Assembly: GCF_003013475.1 (NCBI RefSeq)
Contig: NZ_PXZO01000042.1
Location: 124,001-188,000, forward strand
Origin: Brevibacillus porteri
Lineage (GTDB): Bacteria; Bacillota; Bacilli; Brevibacillales; Brevibacillaceae
DNA length: 64,000 nucleotides
Direction of reading: 5' to 3'
The translations under genes and the position numbers were made by a program. How positions within the stretch are numbered: the stretch's first letter is position 1; the number at the start of each line of letters is the position of its first letter. The notes under the pieces were generated by a model. That model was not told the DNA's origin. It saw only the letters and a list, made by a program, of their open reading frames with translations, and did no database searches. Positions 17,355-25,097 of this stretch are shown here, piece after piece.

Positions 17355-18211
17355 CCGGCAAAGCCTCAACCAACTATGTTCTGCATGCAAAAAGCAAGCA
17401 ATTTTACTGGGAAGGGGAGGGGCAACTCTCTATCAAGACATTCCGGAAAGGAAGGGCACATTACAAGACGAGCAAAGGCTTTTTTGCTGTGGAAGAAAAT
17501 CGTTATCTGCTGCTGAACGAAGGGGATTACACCATTTCGATTGATGATTCCGAGGAAGTTGAATCGTTTTGTATTTTCTTCAAGCATGGTTTTGCAGAGA
17601 ATATTTTCCAATCGCTCAAGGAATCGACGGATAGACTACTTAGCGATCCTTATAAAGACACAGCTTCTATTGGTTTCTTTGAAAAAACCTATGCTACGAG
17701 CCATACACTCGCTTCCCAGTTAACGACTCTGAAAGATGGTCTCACCTTCCTTGATCGGGAATCCATCGGTTATGAAGAACAATTTCACCAAATTATGCGG
17801 ACCATATTGCTCGGACACCTCGATGTAAGAAAAGAAATAGACGCGTTGCACGCGCTTCGACAATCGACGCGCGAAGAACTCTATCGAAGAGTCAGTACCG
17901 CCCATGATTATATACGAGCTTTTTATGATCAACCAATTAGGCTCGATGAGATCGCAAAGATTGCTTGTCTGTCCCCCAACCATTTATTGCGAGCGTACGC
18001 CCAAGTGTATGGAAAAACGCCCCACCAGCATATTTCGGAATACCGAATACAACGAGCCAAGCTACTGTTAGCTAAACTGGACTTCAGTATGACAGACATC
18101 GCCTTTGAGCTTGGATTCCATAACTCCGTTTCCTTTAGCAAAATGTTTAAACAGCATGTCGGCATTTCTCCTCTGTCATTCAGAAAAAAAGTGATTTTGG
18201 ATAAGAATTAA
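17351..18211 (+). CDS. AraC-family transcriptional regulator
   Basis: 286 aa. N-terminal cupin-like sensor region with FFAVEENRYLLLNEGDYTIS; C-terminal double helix-turn-helix (RLDEIAKIACLSPNHLLRAY and MTDIAFELGFHNSVSFSKMF, ending KQHVGISPLSFRK). Translationally coupled (ATGA) to the epimerase gene and followed by a VOC protein gene, so it likely regulates this three-gene unit. Inducer unknown. Confidence 0.9.
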   Translation: MTGKASTNYVLHAKSKQFYWEGEGQLSIKTFRKGRAHYKTSKGFFAVEENRYLLLNEGDYTISIDDSEEVESFCIFFKHGFAENIFQSLKESTDRLLSDPYKDTASIGFFEKTYATSHTLASQLTTLKDGLTFLDRESIGYEEQFHQIMRTILLGHLDVRKEIDALHALRQSTREELYRRVSTAHDYIRAFYDQPIRLDEIAKIACLSPNHLLRAYAQVYGKTPHQHISEYRIQRAKLLLAKLDFSMTDIAFELGFHNSVSFSKMFKQHVGISPLSFRKKVILDKN

Positions 18212-18265
18212 TCAATGAATTCGTTTATGCTGATGAGGAGACGCGAACAAAAGGGGGATTTTATC

Positions 18266-18652
18266 ATGAAAACGAACCTGATTCAAAAAGTAGGGCAAAT
18301 CGGCATCCCTGTCAAAAACATGGAAAAAGCCGTCCATTTTTACAAAGAGCAGCTCGGGCTCCCTCTTTTGTTTCAGACAGACAATATGGCGTTCTTTGAA
18401 TGTAACGGACTTCGTCTCATGCTGAGCTTACCGGAAAAAGAGCAATTTGCACATGCCAGCTCCGTCCTTTACTTTCAAGTGGATGACATTCAAACTGCTT
18501 TTGAAGATTTGAAAAAAAGAGACGTTACGTTTATCGACGAGCCACATCTCGTAGCCAAAATGGGGCAAACGGAAACCTGGATGACCTTTTTTAAAGACAC
18601 AGAAGAGAATACACATGCCTTCGTGAGTGAAGTACAAGGGGAGACCGTTTAA
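18266..18652 (+). CDS. VOC (glyoxalase-fold) family protein
   Basis: 128 aa from the ATG at 18266, which follows AAAAGGGGG. The upstream in-frame extension has no ribosome-binding site. Contains two beta-alpha-beta-beta-beta half modules: IGIPVKNMEKAVHFYKEQLG, and YFQVDDIQTAFEDLKKRDV near the middle, with FKDTEENTHAFVSEV at the end. One-domain VOC proteins include glyoxalases and antibiotic-binding proteins. The terminator overlaps its last codons. Confidence 0.85.
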   Translation: MKTNLIQKVGQIGIPVKNMEKAVHFYKEQLGLPLLFQTDNMAFFECNGLRLMLSLPEKEQFAHASSVLYFQVDDIQTAFEDLKKRDVTFIDEPHLVAKMGQTETWMTFFKDTEENTHAFVSEVQGETV

Positions 18653-18673
18653 GTTTGAACGGTCTCTTTTTTT
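18641..18673 (+). terminator. Terminator of epimerase-AraC-VOC unit
   Basis: GAGACCGTT / AACGGTCTC perfect stem followed by seven T residues. It includes the final codons and stop of the VOC gene. Confidence 0.88.
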
Positions 18674-18682
18674 ATTCCTAAC

Positions 18683-18711
18683 AAGAAGAAAATCCTCCGA
18701 ATACTCGGAGG
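18683..18711 (-). terminator. Terminator of rtcB
   Basis: CCTCCGA / TCGGAGG stem followed on the minus strand by ATTTTCTTCTT, 8 nt past the rtcB stop. Confidence 0.8.
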
Positions 18712-18718
18712 TTCCTAT

Positions 18719-20194
18719 CTAGCCTTTCACGGTAGCAATCGGTGCCACCTCAGCCACAATCTCAGCCATACCATGATCGACATGCGACTGAATCACCGGT
18801 GTAATATCTTTATAGGCATACGGCGCCTCTTTTTTCAGCTCTTCTTCCCATTTCTTCAAAATATCGCTCCGTCCACGCAAGTCCGCCCGTTTCGGGTCAA
18901 TCGGATTGATCACGCGGAAGTTGGCAAGAAACTCGCGAAATCGGTCATCGTCCACTTTCACAGCATCGCCGCGAGAAAGCGCACGACCTGCGCCATGGCT
19001 TGCGCTAAACAAGCTTTCTCGATTGCCTAGTCCCGCCAAAATAAAGCTGTGCGAGCCCATGGAACCAGGGATAAACACAGGTTCGCCCGTATACTGAAAC
19101 GGCGTGCCCATCATTTGCTCGGCCGACTTCGCCGTACACGACCCTTTCCGATGCAAAAATCCGCCCACCTGCTCCAGCTGCTCTTCCCACAAATAATTAT
19201 GAGGCGCATCGTACAACAGCCGGTGTTCAAAATCGCCCAACACATCGGAAATCGATTTGTACATCATCAGGCCCAGCATCAATCGATTGGCAAACGCAAA
19301 GTTCGCCGCATTGTGCAGGAGACTCCAAAACATTTTCCACTGCGGCAGGGAACGCTCCGAAAGAGGCAGTGGATACATCCCATTATCCGGATGCTTCAAG
19401 GAAGTCGGGTACATCTTTTTCAGCATCTCTTTGATCCATGCCCCACTGTTATACCCAATAGAAACGGAGCCCGTATGAATCATGAGGACGACTTGCCCTT
19501 CCTTCAGCCCCCACTGACTGGCGATAGCACCCTGATGCACTTTTTTGACCACCTGAATCTCAAAAAAATGATTCCCTCCGCCAAGCGAGCCGATTTGTGC
19601 ATCCCGGGAAAGCTCAGCAGGACCGAGAAAGTCATCGAGACCAATCGTCGATTCTGCGATAAAAGAACCCATTTTATTCACATGGCTCAAATCGAGCCCC
19701 TGCTGCTCCTCGTTGTAATAACGCCAAATTCCCTCGCCATTCGCTTCCTTGTGGCTGTCCAGTATGCCGATCAAGCCTTCCTTGAACATTTTTTCCCGCA
19801 TATGCCGCGTCATGGGGATATTGCGGCCCCCTTCGAAAAAAACATGGCGCACATTCCGTTCAATGGCATCCAGATTTGTGCGAATCTGTTCCTCGTGCAA
19901 ATCCGTGACATACAGACGCATCCCGCAGTTAATGTCGTTGCCAATCGCTTGCGGCAGTACAAACCCACGTGTAAACAGCGTCGTGCCTACAGGAATGCCG
20001 CTTCCTTTGTGAAAATCGGGCGTAATGGCTACTTCCAAAACCCCTGTATTGGGATCGTCAAAATAATCGGGTGAATGCTTTTGCAGCGTTGCAATCGTTT
20101 CATTCACCTCTAAAAGTCGATGAAGCTCCTCTACCGCATTGTTTTCCACTTTTACTTCCGGATTGATGAAATATTTGATCGGAGTGTTGCTCAA
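18719..20194 (-). CDS. rtcB: RtcB-family RNA ligase
   Basis: 491 aa from a TTG at 20194 preceded by AAAGGTGG. The in-frame ATG at 20272 would add residues overlapping a LexA-like box and lacks a ribosome-binding site. RtcB joins 2',3'-cyclic-phosphate and 5'-OH RNA ends using GTP and Mn2+. Visible signatures: the metal-site cysteine in NDINCGMRLYVTD, GSLGGGNHFFEI, MIHTGSVSIGYNSG (HTGS block), and the guanylylated-histidine motif SASHGAGRALSRGDA. No archease or RtcA gene is adjacent. An upstream 42-aa ORF with a strong promoter and a LexA-like site between the two genes suggest stress-regulated RNA repair. Confidence 0.9.
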   Translation of the reverse strand: MSNTPIKYFINPEVKVENNAVEELHRLLEVNETIATLQKHSPDYFDDPNTGVLEVAITPDFHKGSGIPVGTTLFTRGFVLPQAIGNDINCGMRLYVTDLHEEQIRTNLDAIERNVRHVFFEGGRNIPMTRHMREKMFKEGLIGILDSHKEANGEGIWRYYNEEQQGLDLSHVNKMGSFIAESTIGLDDFLGPAELSRDAQIGSLGGGNHFFEIQVVKKVHQGAIASQWGLKEGQVVLMIHTGSVSIGYNSGAWIKEMLKKMYPTSLKHPDNGMYPLPLSERSLPQWKMFWSLLHNAANFAFANRLMLGLMMYKSISDVLGDFEHRLLYDAPHNYLWEEQLEQVGGFLHRKGSCTAKSAEQMMGTPFQYTGEPVFIPGSMGSHSFILAGLGNRESLFSASHGAGRALSRGDAVKVDDDRFREFLANFRVINPIDPKRADLRGRSDILKKWEEELKKEAPYAYKDITPVIQSHVDHGMAEIVAEVAPIATVKG

Positions 20195-20222
20195 TAGAAG
20201 ACCACCTTTATTTGTTTTACAA

Positions 20223-20234
20223 GAACGTATGTTC
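20223..20234. promoter_or_regulatory. LexA/DinR box-like site upstream of rtcB
   Basis: GAACATACGTTC on the minus strand matches the Bacillus SOS-box core (GAAC-R-N-R-Y-GTTC; full consensus CGAAC...GTTYG/C). It lies 29 bp before the TTG start. There is no obvious strong -10/-35 pair around it, so it could act on an internal promoter or as a roadblock. Confidence 0.5.
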
Positions 20235-20350
20235 TTTGTTTTCCAATAGAAAAAGCCGCTTTTCATGCTCATTTCTTCATTCCTGGATGAAAAAATGCAG
20301 CATGGAATCGCAGCCTTTACGCTTAGAGCTATTGTGTTACCACAAGGGCG

Positions 20351-20479
20351 TTATCCGCAATCTATGGGAAACGGAATTGGCTCACCCTTAAACAACTCGA
20401 TTGCGTAAAAGGCATACCTATGGAGTTGGATCTTATCGCTGCATTGTTTTGTTTCATGCTTAGTTACGTATGCGAACAT
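20351..20479 (-). CDS. Small 42-aa ORF upstream of rtcB
   Basis: Not recognised. Starts MFAYVTKHETKQCSDKIQLH and ends FKGEPIPFPIDCG, with two cysteines and no membrane segment. Supported by a very strong ribosome-binding site (GGAGGAGGATT, 8-10 nt before ATG) and a near-consensus promoter 35 bp further up. It lies 156 nt before rtcB on the same strand with no terminator between, so the two are probably co-transcribed. It could be a leader peptide, a small partner protein, or a product of its own. Confidence 0.6.
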   Translation of the reverse strand: MFAYVTKHETKQCSDKIQLHRYAFYAIELFKGEPIPFPIDCG

Positions 20480-20513
20480 GTTTCAATCCTCCTCCTTTCG
20501 TTTCTTGCTCACG

Positions 20514-20543
20514 ATCTTACCATTGGATATTTTTTACTGTCAA
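20514..20543 (-). promoter_or_regulatory. SigA promoter for the 42-aa ORF and rtcB
   Basis: Perfect TTGACA -35 (20538-20543), 18-bp spacer, TAAGAT -10 (20514-20519), 35 bp before the small ORF start. Confidence 0.75.
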
Positions 20544-20544
20544 G

Positions 20545-20562
20545 CCCCCGAATTATCGAGGG
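20545..20562 (-). terminator. Possible terminator of ankyrin gene
   Basis: CCCTCGA / TCGGGGG hairpin just past the ankyrin stop and directly before the -35 element of the next promoter. No T tract, so termination may be inefficient. Confidence 0.35.
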
Positions 20563-20580
20563 CCCGTGTGATATTTCCCT

Positions 20581-21669
20581 TTACATCGAGTCTAATTCGC
20601 CTTCCATAAACTTGATCAGATACACTTCCGGCTGCGCGTGGAACTCCGCAAAGCTGCACAAATCCGCATACTCCTTATGCTCCTCATCATACAAGCCTAT
20701 GCTACCTTTTTTCTTCGGATTCCACACAAGATGCAGATGGGAGTAGTTGTCGATTTCGGCAGACAAACGCAGTAGCTTTTGCCGACCGACCTTCATCTCA
20801 ATCGTATCGGTCAATGTGAAAAAATCGATGTACCCGATAGCATACTCATTTTCCGCCAGCTCAAGACGCAGCTCTTCTCCGGTAAGGAAGCCAATCAGTT
20901 CTTCGGTCAGTTTATATTTTTGCAGCTCGTACTTTCTGTTCTCTACATCATGCAGCTCGGCAGGTTCCAGCGATTTCAAATACGCAGCCAACACCGTATC
21001 TTTATTGCTGACCGCGATGGTGTACGGCCGCTCACCACCCTTTTCCGCTACCATAACGTCCGCACCGCGTTCAACCAAATACTTGACCATGGCGACATTC
21101 CCCATGCGCGTGGCTACTGTTAATGGGGTCGCTTGATACGGATACACCATATTTGGTTTGTTGTAATTGATGTCCACACCATGATCGAGCAAGTAGGCCG
21201 TGGTCGTAAGGTCATGATCCGACACAGCTTTACGCAATACATCGCCCCCATGCAGTCTTATATCTAGTCCCAGCTCTTGAATGAGCGGGATGTTCTTTTT
21301 GTTGCCATAGTAAGCCTGTGAATAAGCGCCTGAGCGCACCTGATTGAGCATGTCCAGCTTGGCGCCTTGAGCTGCAACATAACGAACGATCTCTTCCTTG
21401 CAATAGCGTACTGCCATCAAAAAAGCTGGATTATTTTTCACATTCAAATTGATACCATGCTCTACCAGCAGCTTTATAACCTCCAACTTCTCCGATACGA
21501 GAGCCAGATCCAACGGGCTTATCGTCGTATATTCGCTAAGCACGAAGCCCTTTTCTATATCCCAGCTGGCTGCAATAGCATCTTGCAAAGCCGGAACATT
21601 TCCTTGATAAATATGCATCGCGATTTCTGGCAGCTCTTCAAATCCCCCGATACCTTTCAACGTGATCAT
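20581..21669 (-). CDS. Ankyrin-repeat protein
   Basis: 362 aa. The first ~220 residues are ankyrin repeats, e.g. ISPLDLALVSEKLEVIKLLV, ATPLTVATRMGNVAMVKYLV followed by ERGADVMV. The C-terminal ~130 residues form a separate unrecognised domain rich in charged residues (ending EVYLIKFMEGELDSM). No signal peptide; cytosolic. Shine-Dalgarno GGAGAGG precedes the ATG. Ankyrin arrays mediate protein-protein contact, and the partner is not evident. Transcribed towards rtcB but with its own probable terminator. Confidence 0.88.
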   Translation of the reverse strand: MITLKGIGGFEELPEIAMHIYQGNVPALQDAIAASWDIEKGFVLSEYTTISPLDLALVSEKLEVIKLLVEHGINLNVKNNPAFLMAVRYCKEEIVRYVAAQGAKLDMLNQVRSGAYSQAYYGNKKNIPLIQELGLDIRLHGGDVLRKAVSDHDLTTTAYLLDHGVDINYNKPNMVYPYQATPLTVATRMGNVAMVKYLVERGADVMVAEKGGERPYTIAVSNKDTVLAAYLKSLEPAELHDVENRKYELQKYKLTEELIGFLTGEELRLELAENEYAIGYIDFFTLTDTIEMKVGRQKLLRLSAEIDNYSHLHLVWNPKKKGSIGLYDEEHKEYADLCSFAEFHAQPEVYLIKFMEGELDSM

Positions 21670-21900
21670 TGATTACCCTCTCCTAACCTATGTCTTATGA
21701 AAAATATAGAAAATAAATTGGCAAAAAACAACAAATTATTACCTTATTCTCCTTTATTCGATTGAAAATACAGTCAATTATGTCTATTTTTGACGAATCT
21801 GCTCGATAAAAAGTTTTTTCCCAATAAAAGGAGTAGTCTTACGGGAAGAGAAATACTTATGCAAAACGTCTTATACATAATTTTTAAGGAGAGTGGACTG

Positions 21901-24900
21901 ATGAAGAAGATGCGTACTCTCGCTTCTCTTACGCTTGCAGCATCACTTATGCTGAGTGGCCTTCCTTACAATGCACTGGCAGCGGCGGAGTTTAGCGAAC
22001 AGGATTGGGAGAAAGTAAACGAATATACCAATGCGGAAGTAGAGCTTGGCTCCGAAATCTCGAAAATCTCCCCTCTGCTGAACACCAGTTCCAGCAAAAA
22101 CGTCAGTGTCATTATTGAGCTGAACAGCGAGCCTTCGATCACAGCTAAACACGAAGAAGGTTCAGAATCTTCCGTTAGATCGTTGCGAGCAAAAGTAGAG
22201 GAGGAGCAAGAATCTTTCCTCGATGAGGCAAAAGACAACAAGGTCAAACTGAAGGTAAAGCGCAAGTTTGAGCATGTATTCAACGGGATGGAAGTAACGG
22301 TATCAGCCGACGAGTTGGAAGAACTGGCTGGACTGCCGCAGGTGAAACGCATTTATCAGAATACGTATTATGAGCTTCCTGAGATTGATGCCGTCAGCGA
22401 GAAAGCATCGTCTACCAAATGGGATCAGGCCCCTCTCCAACAAATCGGCGTTCTCGATATGTGGAAAGAAGGTTTGACAGGGAAAGGATTGAAGGTCGGC
22501 GTCATCGATACGGGTGTCGATTACAAGCACCCTGATCTCAAAGATGCCTATAAAGGCGGATATGACTCCTTCGACAATGACAAAGACCCTTATGAACAAG
22601 CACCAATCCCTGTAGAAGAGGATCGCGATGGAAAAGGATATGAAGGCTCCAGCCATGGCACTCACGTCTCCGGCACCATCGTAGGACGCGCCAAAAACAG
22701 GACCTCAGATGTACAGGTAAAAGGGGTTGCCTACGGTGCAGACCTCTACGTCTACCGCGTATTGGGCCGAGGCGGCGGTAGCTCCGCTCAGGTCATCGAC
22801 GGTATCGAAAAAGCGGTGAAAGACGGCATGGATGTCATTAACCTGTCGCTTGGCTCCGCTATGGAGAAGGACTCTGACTCCCCAGATGCCATCGCTGTGA
22901 ATAACGCGGTGCTGTCTGGTGTGATCACGGTCGTATCGGGTGGGAATTCAGCCGATGATGAACGCGGCAGACATTTCTATACGGCAGGATCACCTTCTGG
23001 AGCGAGGCTGCCGATCACAGTTGCAGCGGTAGACTCCCCTACCGTGCAATATGACGGCTCAGCAACCTCATCCTTTGGAGCCAATTACGAGTTCCCTGTA
23101 ATGGCATGGCAGGTCAGAAAGGATAACTTCTCCTCCATTATCGGAACCAAAGCGCTGCCAGTCGCCTATGCCAACCTTGGCTCTCGCAGCGATTTTGAAA
23201 AGGCAAATGTAAAAGGCAAAGTCGCTCTCGTTTCCCGTGGTTCTCTCGGCTTCACGGAAAAAATCGAAAACGCCCGAAAAGCTGGTGCTGTCGCTATCGT
23301 GGTCTTTAACGGTAACGACGTCGACGGGGATGGCCAAGCCGACCTAGATATCCGTGATCGCGAAGGCTATGTCAACACGATCCTGGGTGACCAGATCGAA
23401 GCGATCCCTACCTTTGACATGAAGGGTCTGGAAGGCCGAACACTGGCAAAAGAGCTGCTGGCTGATCCTGAAAAAGCAAAAACACTGACGTTTACGTTCT
23501 CAGGAAACTACCCTAGCACAAATGATCCGGGCGACCGCATCGCCGGATTTAGCTCTCGTGGTCCAATCATGGGCGACGATTACAGCATTAAGCCGAATCT
23601 AGCTGCGCCAGGTGTAGCCGTTCTGTCCAGCTATCCATCTTGGAGCAAGCTTATCCCTGACGCCAAGTACGACAAGGCATACGCCCGTCTAAACGGTACA
23701 AGTATGGCAGCTCCGCACGTTTCCGGTCTAGCCCTGCTGTTGAAACAGGCACATCCGGACTGGACACCTGCCGATATCAAGGCAGCGCTCGCGAACACTT
23801 CAAAACCGCTGTATAGCCCAGACGGCTTACTGTACGATGTGTACTCCCAAGGTGCTGGCCGTGTGAACGGCTACGCCGCATCGAAAACACCTGCTGTTCT
23901 GACAACGGTCGAGCAGCTCACCATTTTGGGCGAAGATTTTGAGCCGAAGACCATTCCGTACTATGCGGATAACGTTTCCTTTGGCTTGCTGAAGGCTGGC
24001 AGCAATACCGTCACGAAAACACTCCAGCTGAAAAACCTGTCCAAGAAAGAAGTTTCTTACGAAGCAGAAGTAATCATGCATCCATCCGTCACGACAGATC
24101 CGTACAAGCCTGGCTCCAAATCGCCAGATGTCGATGACATCGATGTGGAAATCTCCGATGATTCCATCTCCGCTAAAAAAGGCGATGCTACCACATTTGA
24201 GCTCAACCTGTCCGTTGACTCCGATGCAAAAGACGGCGTGTATGAAGGAGAAGTCCTGCTGAAAGCGAAAGGCAACCCTGACCTGCGCCTGCCGTTTGCT
24301 GTACACGTGGGAGACAAGCGTGAGGATACCAACTTCGGTTTCGACAACCTGAAGCTGTCCGATACGACGATCACGCCTGATGGCGATGGCAATGAGGATT
24401 CGTTCACACTCGAGGCTGAGCTGCAAGCAAAAGACGTGAACCAGATCTCTGTTGAAGCATGGAACATGGACGATAAATACATCGGTACCCTCGCATCCGT
24501 GTTCAACAATTACGCACTGATTGCACCAGGCCCTATCACCTTCTCTAATCTCGATGGTACCTACTACGATGGTGGCCAAGTAGCGAAGAAGCTCGATCCA
24601 GGAAAATACAAGCTGAAGCTCGTCGGTCGAAGCGTTGACCAAAACCAGCCGAAGGGTGAGCAGATTGTAAAAGAATACGAGGCTTGGAAATCCTTCATGA
24701 TTAAGGCATCGAATAAAAACGCGGTCTTGTCTAAGGTGGTTGAAGAAGCCGTAGATCAATTCGAGATTGAGATTGCGAACACCACAGAGCTGGATCAGCC
24801 AGTGCTTGCCCTGCCGGAAGAAAGCGATGATGTGACTTATCAGGTGACAAAGAGCTCAGATGAGGCGTTTATCGATGGCGAGGGGATTTTGAAGGAGCTG

Positions 24901-25014
24901 CCTGCCGAAGGGGAAGAGACCGTTACGCTGTACGTGACGATTACTTCTAAGGAAGATGAGTCGGTTACGCAGACTGTGAAGGTGAAAGTGACGTTGGAGG
25001 CGGTAGTAGAGTAG
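21901..25014 (+). CDS. Secreted subtilisin-family serine protease, Vpr-like
   Basis: 1037-aa extracellular peptidase. Start 21901 follows AAGGAGAG. Signal peptide residues 1-28 (SGLPYNALAAAE). An inhibitor I9-type propeptide (~65-160) is followed by the S8 catalytic domain with D203 (VIDTGVDYKHPDL), H251 (SSHGTHVSG) and S600 (NGTSMAAPHVSG). A protease-associated domain is inserted at about 415-520 (KVALVSRGSLGFTEKIENAR). C-terminal beta-rich domains follow, including a Ca-binding-like TPDGDGNEDSF. The architecture matches B. subtilis Vpr, with extra C-terminal length and an acidic Ig-like tail. Monocistronic, with a terminator at 25042. Likely a nutrient-scavenging exoprotease. Confidence 0.93.
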   Translation: MKKMRTLASLTLAASLMLSGLPYNALAAAEFSEQDWEKVNEYTNAEVELGSEISKISPLLNTSSSKNVSVIIELNSEPSITAKHEEGSESSVRSLRAKVEEEQESFLDEAKDNKVKLKVKRKFEHVFNGMEVTVSADELEELAGLPQVKRIYQNTYYELPEIDAVSEKASSTKWDQAPLQQIGVLDMWKEGLTGKGLKVGVIDTGVDYKHPDLKDAYKGGYDSFDNDKDPYEQAPIPVEEDRDGKGYEGSSHGTHVSGTIVGRAKNRTSDVQVKGVAYGADLYVYRVLGRGGGSSAQVIDGIEKAVKDGMDVINLSLGSAMEKDSDSPDAIAVNNAVLSGVITVVSGGNSADDERGRHFYTAGSPSGARLPITVAAVDSPTVQYDGSATSSFGANYEFPVMAWQVRKDNFSSIIGTKALPVAYANLGSRSDFEKANVKGKVALVSRGSLGFTEKIENARKAGAVAIVVFNGNDVDGDGQADLDIRDREGYVNTILGDQIEAIPTFDMKGLEGRTLAKELLADPEKAKTLTFTFSGNYPSTNDPGDRIAGFSSRGPIMGDDYSIKPNLAAPGVAVLSSYPSWSKLIPDAKYDKAYARLNGTSMAAPHVSGLALLLKQAHPDWTPADIKAALANTSKPLYSPDGLLYDVYSQGAGRVNGYAASKTPAVLTTVEQLTILGEDFEPKTIPYYADNVSFGLLKAGSNTVTKTLQLKNLSKKEVSYEAEVIMHPSVTTDPYKPGSKSPDVDDIDVEISDDSISAKKGDATTFELNLSVDSDAKDGVYEGEVLLKAKGNPDLRLPFAVHVGDKREDTNFGFDNLKLSDTTITPDGDGNEDSFTLEAELQAKDVNQISVEAWNMDDKYIGTLASVFNNYALIAPGPITFSNLDGTYYDGGQVAKKLDPGKYKLKLVGRSVDQNQPKGEQIVKEYEAWKSFMIKASNKNAVLSKVVEEAVDQFEIEIANTTELDQPVLALPEESDDVTYQVTKSSDEAFIDGEGILKELPAEGEETVTLYVTITSKEDESVTQTVKVKVTLEAVVE

Positions 25015-25041
25015 TGTTGGTTTGACGCTTTTAGTTGAATG

Positions 25042-25080
25042 AAGGCTCCGCCACACATCATGGCGGAGCCTTATCATTTT
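25042..25080. terminator. Bidirectional terminator between vpr-like and ptsI
   Basis: Perfect AAGGCTCCGCCA / TGGCGGAGCCTT 12-bp stem with a 7-nt loop, T-rich on the plus side. Confidence 0.88.
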
Positions 25081-25097
25081 GCCAACTATACCGGCCA

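Noticed and set aside
19049-20074. 341-codon plus-strand ORF opposite rtcB
   Set aside because: It is the antisense shadow of the highly conserved rtcB gene, with His/Arg/Pro-rich composition and no ribosome-binding site.
20273-20350. tRNA-like or Y-RNA-like gene beside rtcB
   Set aside because: Such RNAs accompany some rtcB operons, but no cloverleaf or conserved Y-RNA stem could be built here. The sequence is better explained by the 42-aa ORF and leader.
23827-24759. 310-codon minus-strand ORF inside the subtilase gene
   Set aside because: Shadow frame of the C-terminal domains of the protease; no start signal, and Cys/Phe/Ile-rich composition.
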